From NCBI RefSeq assembly GCF_011397635.1, contig NC_064771.1, positions 11,347,379-11,411,378 on the forward strand: a DNA stretch of 64,000 nucleotides. The letters run 5' to 3'. Below the pieces are notes generated by a model. That model ran no database searches. It was not told the origin of the DNA and was given only the letters and a program-made list of their open reading frames with translations. How positions within the stretch are numbered: position 1 is the first letter of the stretch; every line of letters starts with the position of its first letter. Of the stretch, positions 1 to 11,661 are shown piece after piece. Source of the stretch: Epinephelus fuscoguttatus (taxonomy: Eukaryota; Chordata; Actinopteri; Perciformes; Serranidae). Made by a program: the position numbers and the translations under genes.

Positions 1-1379
1 CCGTTTTGTTTCGCGGTGCATATGCTGTTTGAGGCGTGTTTGTTAAAGAACTGCTGCTCCGTCTCTGGGGAACCGTTGAGAGAAAAACGTCAAGTTTCGC
101 AGGAGCTGCAGCGTTTGGTGGAGAGACAACAGAGCTTTTGATTCGACCGCACAAGGTTGAAGAAAGAAGTGCCTGTGGCGTTACACTGCAGGGCAGATGC
201 GGGATAAATGAATGAGGGGGCATTTATACAATGGCAGCCCCTGTGCCTGTGAGCATTCGCAGCCACTTTTCTGCATCTGCAGCAGTTCATTTGTATGTCT
301 GAACGTACACACATCAGTCTGTCAGAGGCTGCTTCATGGTGGGGGTTAATGACTTGACAGTGGGGCCAGCAGAGGTTGTGACCCTCTGGTGTCTTGGCTA
401 AGCCCCTCAGACACCAGCACAGGCTTTTCCTTCTACAGCAGTGATTACAATCTTATATTTTACTTAACTTTTGTCTAACCTCAGCTTGACCCTGGGTTTG
501 TAAAATGCCCAAGGCTTTTATAAGAAAATCATCAAGGTTTTCTACATTTTTAGAGGCTGAATTTTTGTAGCTGCAAGAGTGAACATTAAATATAGTATAC
601 ACATCAAATATCCCACTCGAATCTGTTGAATTGTGTCTGTGCATAGCTGCAATTTGTGTTACATTACATGCTGCCATGGTGAGAGATTGATGATCATTAC
701 TGGGTAGGTTTCCTAAATGATTCCCTGTGTGCTAATGACATGTGTCATTAGCTTTCCTACTGATTCACACAGCTGAAATTTATCTGTTATGCTTCAGTGT
801 CTGCATTTCCTTTTTCTGACACAGCCTCTTCAAGAAAATATGTCAGTGTCTGCTACGCCACTGTAATCGGACGTCAGGATGCCTTGGATACTCCAAACAG
901 TATGTTTTGTTTGTTGAGTCTATTTTTTAAAATTTTTTTTACTTTTTACAAAGCGTTTATAAAGCAAAGAAACACAACCTTTTTGATAGATTAAGCATAT
1001 TTAAATATCAAATCAAATATGAAAACAATCATTAGAGATAGGAACTGACAACTGGTTCCAAATTGTCTGCTCCATCAGAACCTTATGCCTCCAGGCTTAT
1101 CAGTTCCTTTCATCCATGCTGGCAGGTTTTCCTGACAGTTGCACATTGCAAAACAATGACATGATGCTGAAACATCTCTCTATGTGACATGGGCTTAATG
1201 TGTATTTGGCACTCTACGCACCAGTGCCACTGCTTCCCAACCAAGCAGCATGACCATTACTGAAGGTAAATATCCTATGTTATAATAACATCAGTGTCAT
1301 GCTTAGTCACATACATGTTTTTTTTCTACTGTGTTTCGACACTGTGTTCAGACTCAGAAATAATTAGAATTACTGCCTC
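1..1379. other. No gene seen; presumed intron sequence
   Basis: I see no credible exon, RNA gene or clear repeat structure here. Open frames are short and lack recognisable motifs. If the ADAP-type first exon at 11571-11661 is correctly read, this stretch would lie in its long first intron, because no second exon was recognised to the left of it in the window. Confidence 0.4.
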
Positions 1380-1960
1380 AGCAAAGAACAGCACAGGTGG
1401 ACACCCAAGATTAGTGTCACCAATACTGTATCCGACCAAATGTCTTCCCTTCTGTTCCTGAGTTATGGCAAAGAATGATGGCCAAAAAATAGTTTTGCAG
1501 AACATTATGATGTCACAGGGAAGCTGAAGTTTGACCTTTTGGATATGAAATGTCATCACTTCATAGTTTTATCCTCTTAGACATTTGTGTGAAATTTTGT
1601 CATAATTATAGTGTGGAATATTGAGTTATGGCCAAAAACATGTTTTTTAAGGCCACAGTGACCTTGACCTTTGACCACCAAAATACAATCAGTTCAGTGT
1701 CGAGTGTGAGTGGATGTTTGTGCCAAATTTGAGGAAATTCTCTGAAGGCATTCTTGAGATACTGAGTTCACAAGAATGAGGCGGACACAAAGTCACAGTG
1801 ACCTTGACCTTTGACCATCAAAATTGAATCCGTTCATCCGTGAGTCCAAGTCAATGTTTGTGCCAAACGTGGAGATATTGTGTTCTCAAGAATGGGACAG
1901 ATGGACAGACGGACAAATTTAATGTCTCTGGCTATGGCTATCGCCAGCACAGAGGGATAA
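1380..1960. repeat. Dispersed fish repeat with CCTTGACCTTTGACC motif
   Basis: The block repeats the motif CAGTGACCTTGACCTTTGACC-like twice (near 1660 and 1797), with similar intervening text about 140 bases apart. The same family occurs at 36640-36830, where it replaces the end of a chemokine exon. I recognise it as a repeat common in teleost genomes but cannot assign a superfamily. Confidence 0.55.
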
Positions 1961-2769
1961 ATAAAACAGTTGTGTTGATGCTGAAAACCTTTTGTAAACC
2001 TTGTTTATTTTCTTTACAGAGAAAAGATCATGAATCGATAAGGGAACTGATAAAGAATCAGACTGATAGGCAGAAGTGTTAATAGCACTGGTATCAATAA
2101 AATCTTATCAATTCCCATCCCTAACTATCATGCAATCTCTAAAGTCACTTCACTGGACAAAAATCAGCTCCAATATGACACGGAAATATGACATTTGAGT
2201 GGACACGCTCATTTTTTGCCCCTTTTTTAAATAGTGTGATGCAATGACACTCAAATATTAGTCGGCATGAGTCTGAAAGGGAGCCTGAATAAGTAACCTA
2301 TATAAAATAGAAGTCACCACCAAAACATTTTCACTGGCCCCCATGCTGCTTTGAACTGTGTACTAACCCTGTTTTCTCGAGCACATCAATGGTGAAGGTG
2401 ACCAACTGATTAAAAAGAAAAAAAACAAAACAAAACAGAAAGGCATACTTGTCTACTGCAGAGTTGTGTATATAGTTTTAGTCTACTGGCAATGGGAAGG
2501 GAATCTATTACCTATTTTAGTGGGATTTCCTGCATTTAAAAACCTTACATACATGCACTACTTTCAGTGGGAAAAGTGTATAAAATTGTTGGATGGTGAA
2601 ATGGAGCACTGCATTAGTTCCAGCAGAGCACTTTAGTCACACTTTCATTAGCTGATTGGAATCAGCTGCTTCATTCATACTTTACCCTCAGTGGCCCATT
2701 CATTAGCTGCTTGACTGCCAACTGACTAAAAACATCCAGTCATATTCGCAGAGGTATACAGCACAACCA
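1961..2769. other. No gene seen
   Basis: AT-rich sequence with a short A-rich tract near 2415-2440. No exon, RNA gene or repeat could be supported. Confidence 0.4.
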
Positions 2770-3329
2770 CCATAACCTACAACTCACTGACCATGCGTCT
2801 ATACTTTTATTCCACCTCTGCTCATGACTGCAGCTCTCTCCACTACCTAAACCTCATGTGCAGAGTTTTTCGTACTGGTGACTTCACTAAAAGATTGTTT
2901 GTATTTATCAAAGGTAGATTAGCTTTTCCAGCAGGATACTTGTTTCTTCTCAAATACTTTGTGAGCTCCTTCGAACAGAAGAGCCTTTTCCATCAAATCT
3001 ATCTGCGTAACCATCTGCTCTAAAATGTCAGTCGCTTAACGAATCTCTGAAACAGCTTGCTGAAACAGACAGTTTGAAGGTCACTGGCTGGAATCTTGGA
3101 ACTGTTGATGAAGTGTGGGTTGTCCTCAGCTTCCTTGATCAAAGTGCAGCATTTGATGACATAATACCCTTGTTTTTTCTTGAAAACAGCTCGAGCAAAT
3201 ACATCACACTTCATCTTGGTTAAAGATAACAGTTCAACCATACAGTATTGTATGTTACTGTATGGTATTCATCCCTTGAGGCTACTGGACTCGATATTGC
3301 CTTGTTTTTAAAGTATGCTGAACTTTGGT

Positions 3330-4330
3330 GACCTGATTCCATCACTTTCCTCACTTATGCAGACGATACTCTGTTTTAAGCCACTTTCAGTCCAACTGAT
3401 CAGTCAAAGCTATCTAACTGTGATGCCTCTTAGCTGTTGAAAGCTCAATGACTAATTTTCTCCTAAATTTAGATACAGCAGAAATGTTCACCTTAAGAAA
3501 CAAAGGTCACTCCATTGTAACATTTACGTGAACTTTAAAAGGTTCCCCATTTTATGCCTTCTACCCTGGGAGCAACATTTGGAATAGATCTAATTTTCAA
3601 TAGCATAATAATTTCACTGCATTTTCCTATTTTAAGCACTGTAGGTAAGATAAGACTGTCCATGACTTATTGATACAGCTCCCTAAACAATCGGTGTGTA
3701 AATCACTAGCTTCATCATGATACGATATTATATTGATTTGTTTGGATGACAATGCGATGTTTGCCGATTTCACAAAGTCTGTCACGATACGATTTCGATT
3801 CGATACGATTCAGCAGCCTGCGATCAGTATGACACAATATCATATGATTTGACCATTTTATTTCTGAGCTCTGTTTGTTGTTTGAGCTGAGGCGCGCTTG
3901 CCCAGAAATGGTCACACAGACATGCTATGTGAATTTCAAAATAAAGTTGTATCTTTAAGATGATGATATGGATCGATGTTTTCATTTTACGTCGATGTAA
4001 TCGGATCATTAATCAATGAATCAATGTATTGATGTGGATCGATGTATCGTTACACCCCTACTAAACAAATGCTTTTTTAACTGCCAATGTCTTGTACGGT
4101 AATGGCATTTTTTTTCTGGCTCTATTACCCATTTTAAAACAATCCAGTGCGTGTTTTAACAATTTGGTAGGCTTACCTGTATAGCTCCATTATTCACCTA
4201 TCCTCTCTGGCTTCAAATCCATGTGGAGGCTGATTTTAGATTGACCCTCATATTGTATCAAGGACTTGCTCCACTACACTTATCAGAACCCCGAATTACT
4301 CCTGTGTAGTTGCCTGGTGGATGACAGTAA
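3330..4330 (+). pseudogene. Decayed LINE reverse-transcriptase remnant
   Basis: Conceptual translation on the plus strand, across several frames, gives a damaged YADDT-like catalytic box near 3356. It is followed by a region resembling the thumb of L2/Rex-type reverse transcriptases (LGATFG near 3565). Further on, near 4165-4310, is a degraded segment of the type LPV...FK...LLTY...GLAP...YL. Stops and frameshifts are many. The remnant is split by the hAT-like repeat at 3700-4062. The clade is uncertain; the reading rests on short motif matches. Confidence 0.45.
3700..4062. mobile_element. hAT-like non-autonomous repeat
   Basis: The right end reads as the reverse complement of TAGGGGTGTAACGATACATC. 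The body is full of short GATACGAT/ATCGATG words, a composition I associate with small hAT-like repeats of fish that begin with AGGGGTGTAACGAT. The left boundary is approximate and no clean target duplication was identified. It lies inside the decayed LINE remnant. Confidence 0.5.
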
Positions 4331-6043
4331 ATCACTGTAATTTTACTGGGTAGCTCCTGGTTGTGAATAAAGCAAGATGATGCTGAAAAAGATGGCACAT
4401 TGCCTGTTTGTCAGGCAGGAAAGTCTTCCACCTTGTATCATCAAAAGTGTCGGAGCCACTAGGATTCTCCAGTTTGTCTCCAATTTGAAGGCAACTTCCT
4501 GGTAGCAAATTTAGATATGTTTGACTTTATAAGTTGACCAGGGCTTTGCCAGTGGAGCGTCAGTTTTGATGTCTCTGGGGTTAGAGGCAAAACTTTGACA
4601 TGACGTTTTGTAAATCCTCCGTAGACGATGGGTGCATTTGGTTCCATGTAAAATGCTTGCTTCAGGATGCTGCGGTCCCTTGAATGAAGGGGCAATTCTT
4701 AAAAAAACATTACTGCCGAAAAAGTAAAATTCAATTCCAATTTATATGAAGCAGTATACAATTGAGGCAGTAAATTCTCTCTCATTCTGCTGTTCTTCCT
4801 CTCTTGTTCATGTTATTCCTAGTCCTGTGATACCGTGCGTGAATTATAGGTGCGAATTCCTTTCACTGGACCGGTATCTGGGGAGTATGGTACAGGTCTC
4901 TTTCCCTTTCTTTGAGCTTCCTGGGAAGTAAATCATGTGGGAACATGACCTGTCACACCTTAAACAGGATCATGGGATCACACCTCTGCCTTCTACTACA
5001 GAGAGATGGAAGAAATACTGGAAATTGCACTTTATTCCTATCATGGGGATAGGAATAAAGTGGATAGCAATGGTATACAATGCTAGCTTTGAGCATGAGG
5101 TACCGCATGAGGAGGTCACAGAGGTTGAAGGTGTGCCTACAAATCTAAGTCAACATTTAATTACGTTATCAACCTGCAAATAAAACAAGACAATACATCT
5201 ATGTGAAGGTGGAATCCTCAGAATAAAATCTATAATTCATGCAGCAAACACATTACCAGCAATTTAATTGGCTAGGGCCATATCTCACTTGTTCACACTA
5301 GTTTTTATCTAGACTCTCGCAATGAGAAATGCAGAAAAGTTTTTTGTTTTCTTCAACTTTTCTTTAAAAAACATTGAAAAACAGTCTGGGAAGCCATGAG
5401 CGAGCTGCCATAGGAGCCTGAACCCCCTCCTATCTCATCATAGTTCCTGCTGTTTCTGCTGTTCAACAAACACCTTCCTCACACCTCAGAGGACTGCTGA
5501 GGCTTCTCTCCAGAGGGAATTACTCATTTGTGTGTCCTTAGCGAAGGGCAGAACTACAACGCTGCTGAGCTACAGAGAAACCCTGCCGTATAAGCTCCCA
5601 GCTCAGCCTCGCAGTGGGTCTCATCTGAGCACATCAACAGAGAAAAGATAGGGGGGAAAAAAGCAAAGGTAAGGAAGGGCAGAGTAAGAATGACTAAGCA
5701 TAGAAAACGGACAAGCGGTTTTGCCACTTTGTGTGTGTTTTCAGACCAATTACTGCAGGCTGTCTGACTGCTTAATGGATGTTGTATCTGTGATGGGAAG
5801 ATAAGACAAGGGTAAGGGAGGACAGCCAGGTCACCGCTGATGATGTGATAGTCTGTCTTTACTCTGGAAGCCGGCAGATTCACATACAATAGAGGGGCTT
5901 CATGTGATGTAATGCAGCAGCCATATTGGAGACCATCAGCTTTCCATTGCTTTTCTAGTTATACCAAATTGGTTAGTTTCTGTGCTTGTTTTGAGGGAAA
6001 CATTTATCACGATAAAGCTGACTCCATTTTTGCTGAGGTGATC
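4331..6043. other. No gene seen
   Basis: No exon with credible splice sites or motifs. Open frames around 4935 and 5554 have no recognisable domain and no supporting structure. No clear repeat boundary was found. Confidence 0.35.
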
Positions 6044-6052
6044 GTCACCTTG

Positions 6053-6417
6053 GGCGGCACGGTGGTGTGGTGGTTAACACTGTCGCCTCACAGCAAGAGG
6101 GTTGCTGGTTCGATCCTGGGTGCGGGAGCCCTTCTGTGCAGAGTTTGCATGTTCTCCCCGTGTCAGCGCGGGTTCTCTCTGGGTACTCCGGCTTCCTCCC
6201 ACAGTCCAAAGACATGCAGGTTAACTGGTAACTCTAAATTGTCCGTAGGTCAATTGGTTGTGGTTGTTTGTCTCTATGTGTCAGCCCTGCAATAGTCTGG
6301 TGACCTGTCCAGGGTGTACCCTGCCTCTCGCCCGATGTCAGCTGGGATAGACTCCAGCCCCCCCGCGACCCTCAAGAAGATGAAGTGGTTAGAAGATGAA
6401 TGAATGAATGAATGATT
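6053..6417 (+). mobile_element. tRNA-derived SINE with 9-bp target duplication
   Basis: The element begins GGGCGGCACGGTGG or one base within it, has a B-box-like GGTTCGATCC, and carries a body typical of an abundant teleost SINE (CTCCCACAGTCCAAAGACATG). It ends in GAAT repeats. The 9-bp direct repeat GTCACCTTG flanks it at 6044-6052 and 6418-6426, which fixes both ends. An open frame over it is a by-product and not a gene. Confidence 0.8.
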
Positions 6418-6859
6418 GTCACCTTGCTAGCTATAGCAAGTTAGTTTAACACATCTGGTTAGGGGTAACTGAAGTGTATCTTCACACACTTACACCTGAA
6501 GCCAGTTTAATTTAGTCATGTGGCTTTTTCTCTGTTTCAGCCCTCCATCCACAAAGTCATTTTTACTTTTTGCAAATAAAATTACCTATGACAAAAGCAA
6601 AGGTACAGAAACAAAAAAACAAAAACAGCTCCAGAATTTAGTTATCTCATCTGCTACCAACCCAGTTGCCAGAAAGTGTTGGCATTGCACATTTCTGCAA
6701 ACCACAGAAATATTTGTACATTTCACACATATATCAGCGTTTCTAATGTGACGCAGTATATAAGCTGACTTTGTCTTGGGGAGATGGAGGAGATAGAGGG
6801 GATGGAGGACAGCGTGACACCTTAAGGCAGACACCTGTCAAGCTGCAGACCACTGTTCC

Positions 6860-7615
6860 AAACCAACAAACAACAAAAGTGGTTGTTTTTTAGCAAGGCA
6901 TCACTGTGTAACTACCACGGATAGTATCATGAAAAGCACTTGGTTTTTACTTTTAAGACATCACTGTATCTTTACCAAGACATGGGTGTGTTTCCACGAG
7001 GCATGGTGCCACACAAGGTGTTTGGTCTTTACCAAGACATTGCTGTTTTTTCCAAGAAATCACTGTTTTTTTACTAGGACATCACTGTGTTTCCCCTGGA
7101 GATAATGCCACAACAAGTGTTTTTTAAAAACTTAGACATCCCTGGATTTCCACCAGGAATAATGCCACGAAAAGAGGTTGTTTTTTTACTGAGACCTTGA
7201 TGAGTTTCCAGCTGGTAAAGTACCACAAAAAGCAGTTGGTTTATACCAAGACATCACTGTTTTTTACCAAGACATTGTTGTGTTTCCACCAGGGATAGTG
7301 CCACAAAAAGCGCTTGGTTTTCATGAAGACATCACCAAGACTCTACTGTGTTTCCATTGGGGAAAATACCATGAAAAGAGATTTTTTTTTAAAACTGAGA
7401 CATCCCTGTATTTCCACCAGGAATAGTGCCACAAAAAACAGCTGTTTTTACTGAGACATTTACTCAGACATTGCTGCATTTCCAGGTAAAGTGCGACGAA
7501 GACATCGCTGAATTTCCTGCCATGATAGTGCCATGAAAGGAGGTTGTTTTATTCCCGAGACATCATTGCCTTCCTAGCAGAGATTGTGCCACCAAATCTG
7601 TGTATTTTAAGCCAA
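6860..7615. repeat. Degenerate minisatellite-like array
   Basis: A loosely repeated phrase of roughly 60-75 bases recurs about ten times. It contains versions of ACCAAGACATCACTGT, GTTTCCACCAGG and ATAGTGCCACAAAA. Copies differ by substitutions and length changes, so the array looks old. No coding potential. Confidence 0.65.
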
Positions 7616-8934
7616 AACATTTATCTGATCCTGACCATAACTAAGTGGTTTTTACTTTATGGAAATACCCTCTTTTTACTCCTAACATTGCTAAAATCCC
7701 CCACATCAAAATAACAGGTTGATGATAATCCATTTTCTGGCCTTAATGTCACATTTAGCATTCACTTCCACATAACCACTTTAACAAATGAACCTTTGTG
7801 ATTAGAAATTATTTGACTGACAAAGTGGGGGAGTAACTGATTACAGTACATTTAATTTTGGGTAATGTGATCAGATTACAAATGAATGTACTGTAGGTGC
7901 CATCAGCCCTGATTAAATTGTACAAACTGTGACATTTAGAAATACCAAATAAATCAGTGCTCCTTGAGTAACTGAGAAGACATGACAATATCTTCTCGCT
8001 ATGACAATTCTAACATTCGTCATTTATCAGTCATATATCAGTCTAGATGACTCGTCCTGATAAAGTGTATGTCTAGGTCCACACAGTTACAGCCTACTTA
8101 AGTATCCACCCTATGTCCTTGGTAAACTTAGCTCACATCTACTTCTGTGCAATACATGTTTGTCTGAGTCCTTTGCTGTGTTGAGATGATTTGTGGTGTT
8201 TTGAGCTGTAATGAAACTCTGATGTTTTCCTGAAAAAGCCACTGAGATAAGATCCTGTCCCCATCTGGGACAGAGCCGACGAGCCAGCATCAATAATTCA
8301 TATCTTGACCATTATGAGATATGAATTATGAGCCTGGGAATGCCTGATCTGGTAGCAGAGGGGTGGAGAAAGATAAGTCTGGTTGATGGATGGCTATCCT
8401 AACACTTTTCATCTGTGCAGCCAGCTCTCCTAAAATTTCCTTAAGTGAGCCCAGTTTTCAAATGCAAATATGCAAGAAAGCAGTTGTTGGATTCACCGAA
8501 GTTCTACTGTTGACCACATAACATCTTCAGTAGTTGTTGTGTTTATGTGCCTTGCTCAAGGGAATCTAAGCACTTGTTGAGAGATAAGACAGCATATATG
8601 AGTCACAGCACCAGCTGAGATTTTCCAAGCTGTGATCAATCAGTCACCCTGCAATTACCAGCATCTCTGACTATTTGGCAGCTGCTGCACAACACGGAAC
8701 ATCTGTCCTGCTTTCGCTTCACCGAGGCTAAATTTGATTTCTGCAAAGGTGAAAGTGGCAAAACTGATGAACAATCTCAGCAGGGGAACAATCAGAGCCG
8801 ATGTTTCCTCCAGGCACTGTGGATCATTGCAGAACAGTTTAGGTCAAATAAGGCCATATGTGTATTGGTAATTGTGCTAATTTTCCCCAGACAAGACTCT
8901 GGAGGCACGAACGTCTGCAGCCATCTCTGTGAGG
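7616..8934. other. No gene seen
   Basis: Unique-looking sequence with no exon, RNA gene or repeat that I can support. It falls in the presumed first intron of the ADAP-type gene. Confidence 0.35.
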
Positions 8935-10480
8935 TTGTGTGAAGGCACAGTGGTGCTTTGAGCTAAATGCTAACACCAGCACGGCAACATACATACAGTG
9001 ACAATGCTGTTTATTGTGTTCACCATTTTAGTTTAGTGTTAGCATGCTAGCATTTACTAATTAGCACTATGATGCAGCTGAGGCTGGTGAAATGTCACTA
9101 GTTCTGCAGGTACTTGGCAATCATTGACCTGATTATTGAACTAGGGGAAAATATCAGGGAACATTATCAGGTTATTGCACTTCATTTTATCAGTACCCAT
9201 GAATGTGGGAAATGAACCAAATTTTGGCCCAATCCATTGTGTAGATGTTGAGATATTATACAGGATAAGTAAAAACTTTTATTCAGTCCTGGTGCTAAAG
9301 AAAAATTGAGGGGATCACCAAAGTCAGTAGGATTCATCCTCTGGGAACCATGACTGTCTGAACCAAATTTCATAGCAGTACATGAAACTGTTGCTGATAC
9401 ATTTTATTTTTCAGTCATTAGGCGACATCCTCTTGGAACCATGAATGTCTGTACAAAATTTTGTTCCACTCCGTTCTGCAGAGATATTCTACAGGATAAA
9501 CAAAAACTTTAATTCACTTGTGAGGCTAGAGGCTAATTGAGGGGATCACCAAGTCAGTAGGATACATCCTCTGGGGACCATGAATTCTTGTAAAACAGTT
9601 TGTTCCAGTCCATTACATAGTTGTTTAGATATTCTACAGGATAAGTAAAACCTTTAACCTGCTGGTGGTGCTAGAGGAAAAGTGAGGGGATCAACAAAGT
9701 CTGTAGGATTCATTCTTTGGGGACCATGAATATCTGCCAATCTGTCGTGTACAGGATTAGATATTTTACAGGATAAGTAAAACCTTTAACCTGCTGGTGG
9801 TGCTAGAGGAAAAGTGAGGGGATCAACAAAGTCTGTAGGATTCATTCTTTGGGGACCATGAATATCTGCCAATCTGTCGTGTACAGGATTAGATATTTTA
9901 CAGGATAATTTAAAAACTCTAACCTGCTGGTGGTGCTAGAGGACATAGGAGAAGATTGCCAAAGATGGTGCAGTGCATCCTGTGGGGACCATGAATGTCT
10001 ATACAAAATTTTGTGCCAATTCGTCAGGTACATGTTGAGATATTTTACAGGATAACTTAAAAACTGTAACCTGTTGGTGGTGCTAGAGATCAAATGAGAT
10101 GATTGCCAAAGTTTGTGGAATTCATCCTCTGGGGCCATGAATATCTGTACAAAATGTTGTTCCAATCCATTCTGCAGATGTCGAGATGTTTTATAAGATA
10201 AATAAAAAATTTAATTCACTTGTGGTGCTAGAGGAAAAGTGAGGGGATCACTAAAGTCAACAGGATACGTCCTCAGGGGTTCATGAATGTCTGTACAAAA
10301 TGTTGCACCAATCTGTCAGGGACATGTTGAGATATTTTACAGGATAAGTAAAAACCTTAACCTGCTGGAGGTGCTAGAGGACAAATGGGAAGATCACCAA
10401 AATCAGTAGGAGTCATCCTCTGGGAACCATGAATGTCCTTAAAAAATACCATGGCAATCTGTCCAATAATTGTAAAGAAA
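8935..10480. repeat. Tandemly iterated fish repeat, unit about 132 bp
   Basis: The phrase GGGGACCATGAAT, preceded by a GATCACCAAAGTCAGTAGGA-like phrase and followed by GATATTTTACAGGATAA, recurs at roughly 130-140-base steps from 9300 to 10440. Copies 9639-9770 and 9771-9902 appear identical over 132 bases, so the array has expanded recently at that point. The block 8935-9180 (TTAGCATGCTAGCATTTA and flanks) is a phrase I usually see next to this repeat in fish. Confidence 0.7.
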
Positions 10481-10594
10481 TTTTAGACCAAGTGTGAATA
10501 AACTTGCTATAGGCTGACCTGCAGTTATATAAGTTGGTGGTACTGAGAAGCAAACGGCCACATAAAAATTTCAGATACTTTAAAGCTGCTTGTC

Positions 10595-10595
<1 letters not shown>

Positions 10596-10640
<45 letters not shown>
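10596..10640. repeat. (CA)n microsatellite
   Basis: Uninterrupted CA dinucleotide tract of about 22 units. Confidence 0.95.
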
Positions 10641-10641
<1 letters not shown>

Positions 10642-11093
10642 CACCAACCGTGAGGAGAGGAGCCATTTCTCTACTTATTTCTCAACAAGATAACACCCTC
10701 TGGTCAAAATGAAATCCCTCTTCAAGCGTCCACCGCTCAGAACAAAGCTATCTAATTTTGCGAGAGCGCCTCCGGCTCCAAAAGCTGCTCCGAAACAGCC
10801 AGTCCTCAGAGGAGCCGTAACCAGGGCCAAGGAACAGGCATCCTGGGCGGGCTCGGCTCCAAATACTGGGCGTACGGCCCGTACTGAAGCCTCTGTGGCC
10901 ACTCACTGGTTTATTGCCATTTCAGTGAGAAGAAAGGAGGAGGGGGGTGAAGAGAAGGGAGGGAGAGAGAGGATTAAAGGGGGAATGCATGGGGAGAGGA
11001 TAGAGAGAGAGGATGGAGAGGTGAAGAAAGGGATGAAGCTGCTTAATGGAGAATAAATAACCCTGGTAAAATTAGTGCCATTTACATGAAAAA

Positions 11094-11094
<1 letters not shown>
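10641..11094. other. GC-richer block and polypurine tract, no gene assigned
   Basis: 10700-10900 is GC-richer than its surroundings and carries an open plus-strand frame from 10709 rich in Ala, Pro, Lys and Arg, with no domain I recognise. 10925-11050 is a nearly uninterrupted G/A tract. I do not call a gene: there is no splice context and no homology that I can name. Confidence 0.35.

Positions 11095-11096
<2 letters not shown>

Positions 11097-11134
<38 letters not shown>
11097..11134. repeat. (AC)n microsatellite
   Basis: Uninterrupted AC dinucleotide tract. A minus-strand open frame crossing it (poly Cys-Val) is an artefact. Confidence 0.95.
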
Positions 11135-11137
<3 letters not shown>

Positions 11138-11570
11138 TGCACACAGTGGTAATTACAGAGCTATGGTGTTGCTGACAGTGTAGAACATGATGACACCAGA
11201 CCACAACACCAGCAAAACACACACTGTGGACACACTAATAACTGTGGAGGGGATAGTTGACATGTCTTTGTGCACCCTCACACACCATGACAGCCACACA
11301 CAGGAGTGTTTTATGTGTTTATGGCTTAGACCAAGTCCAGAGTCCAGTCTCTATAGGCCTCATTATACCTGCATATAGGGTGTTTTCAGGTAGATGTGTG
11401 CTGTCAGGCCTTTGTCATCATATCTGGACCACATTCACTCAGACTTGTTGGGTTTCAAAGCACCAGTTGTCTCCTTTCACCGCCTTAATCTCAGCATCTT
11501 ACATGCATTAGTGTGTCTGCAGCTGCATGCACCGGCTCCATCTGATGTGGATTTTGGGGGGGTTGCTTAC

Positions 11571-11661
11571 CTGGATTGCCGCAGTCCGCGCACGTTTCGT
11601 TCCCCGGTCTCGCCAGCACGTCTTGCAGGAGCCGGTTGTTCCCCTCCGGTTCCAGCGCCAT
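11571..11661 (-). CDS. adap1: ArfGAP with dual PH domains (ADAP1-like), first coding exon
   Basis: The minus strand has an ATG at 11661 in a good context, 30 codons plus one base, and a GTAAGC donor starting at 11570. The peptide has a basic/acidic head, a Leu-rich helix (RLLQDVLARPGN) and then CADC. This is the first CX2C pair of the ArfGAP zinc finger, in the layout of ADAP1/ADAP2 N-termini. ADAP proteins bind inositol phosphates/PtdIns(3,4,5)P3 and act on Arf6 at membranes. The remaining exons (rest of the zinc finger, two PH domains) were not recognised in the window and should lie to the left beyond position 1. cox19 as the divergent neighbour matches the ADAP1-COX19 linkage of other vertebrates and favours adap1 over adap2. 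This is inference from one exon plus neighbourhood. Confidence 0.7.

Noticed and set aside
4935-5183. 82-codon plus-strand frame
   Set aside because: No motif, no signal peptide and no splice support; likely chance.
5912-6295. 127-codon open frame on the plus strand
   Set aside because: It runs through a tRNA-derived SINE with a clear target duplication; the peptide is a by-product of the repeat.
10709-11056. Plus-strand frame rich in Ala, Pro and Lys
   Set aside because: No recognisable domain, no splice context, and the end runs into a polypurine tract. Noted only as a GC-richer block.
10903-11142. Minus-strand frame with poly Cys-Val head
   Set aside because: Translation of an AC microsatellite and a polypurine tract.
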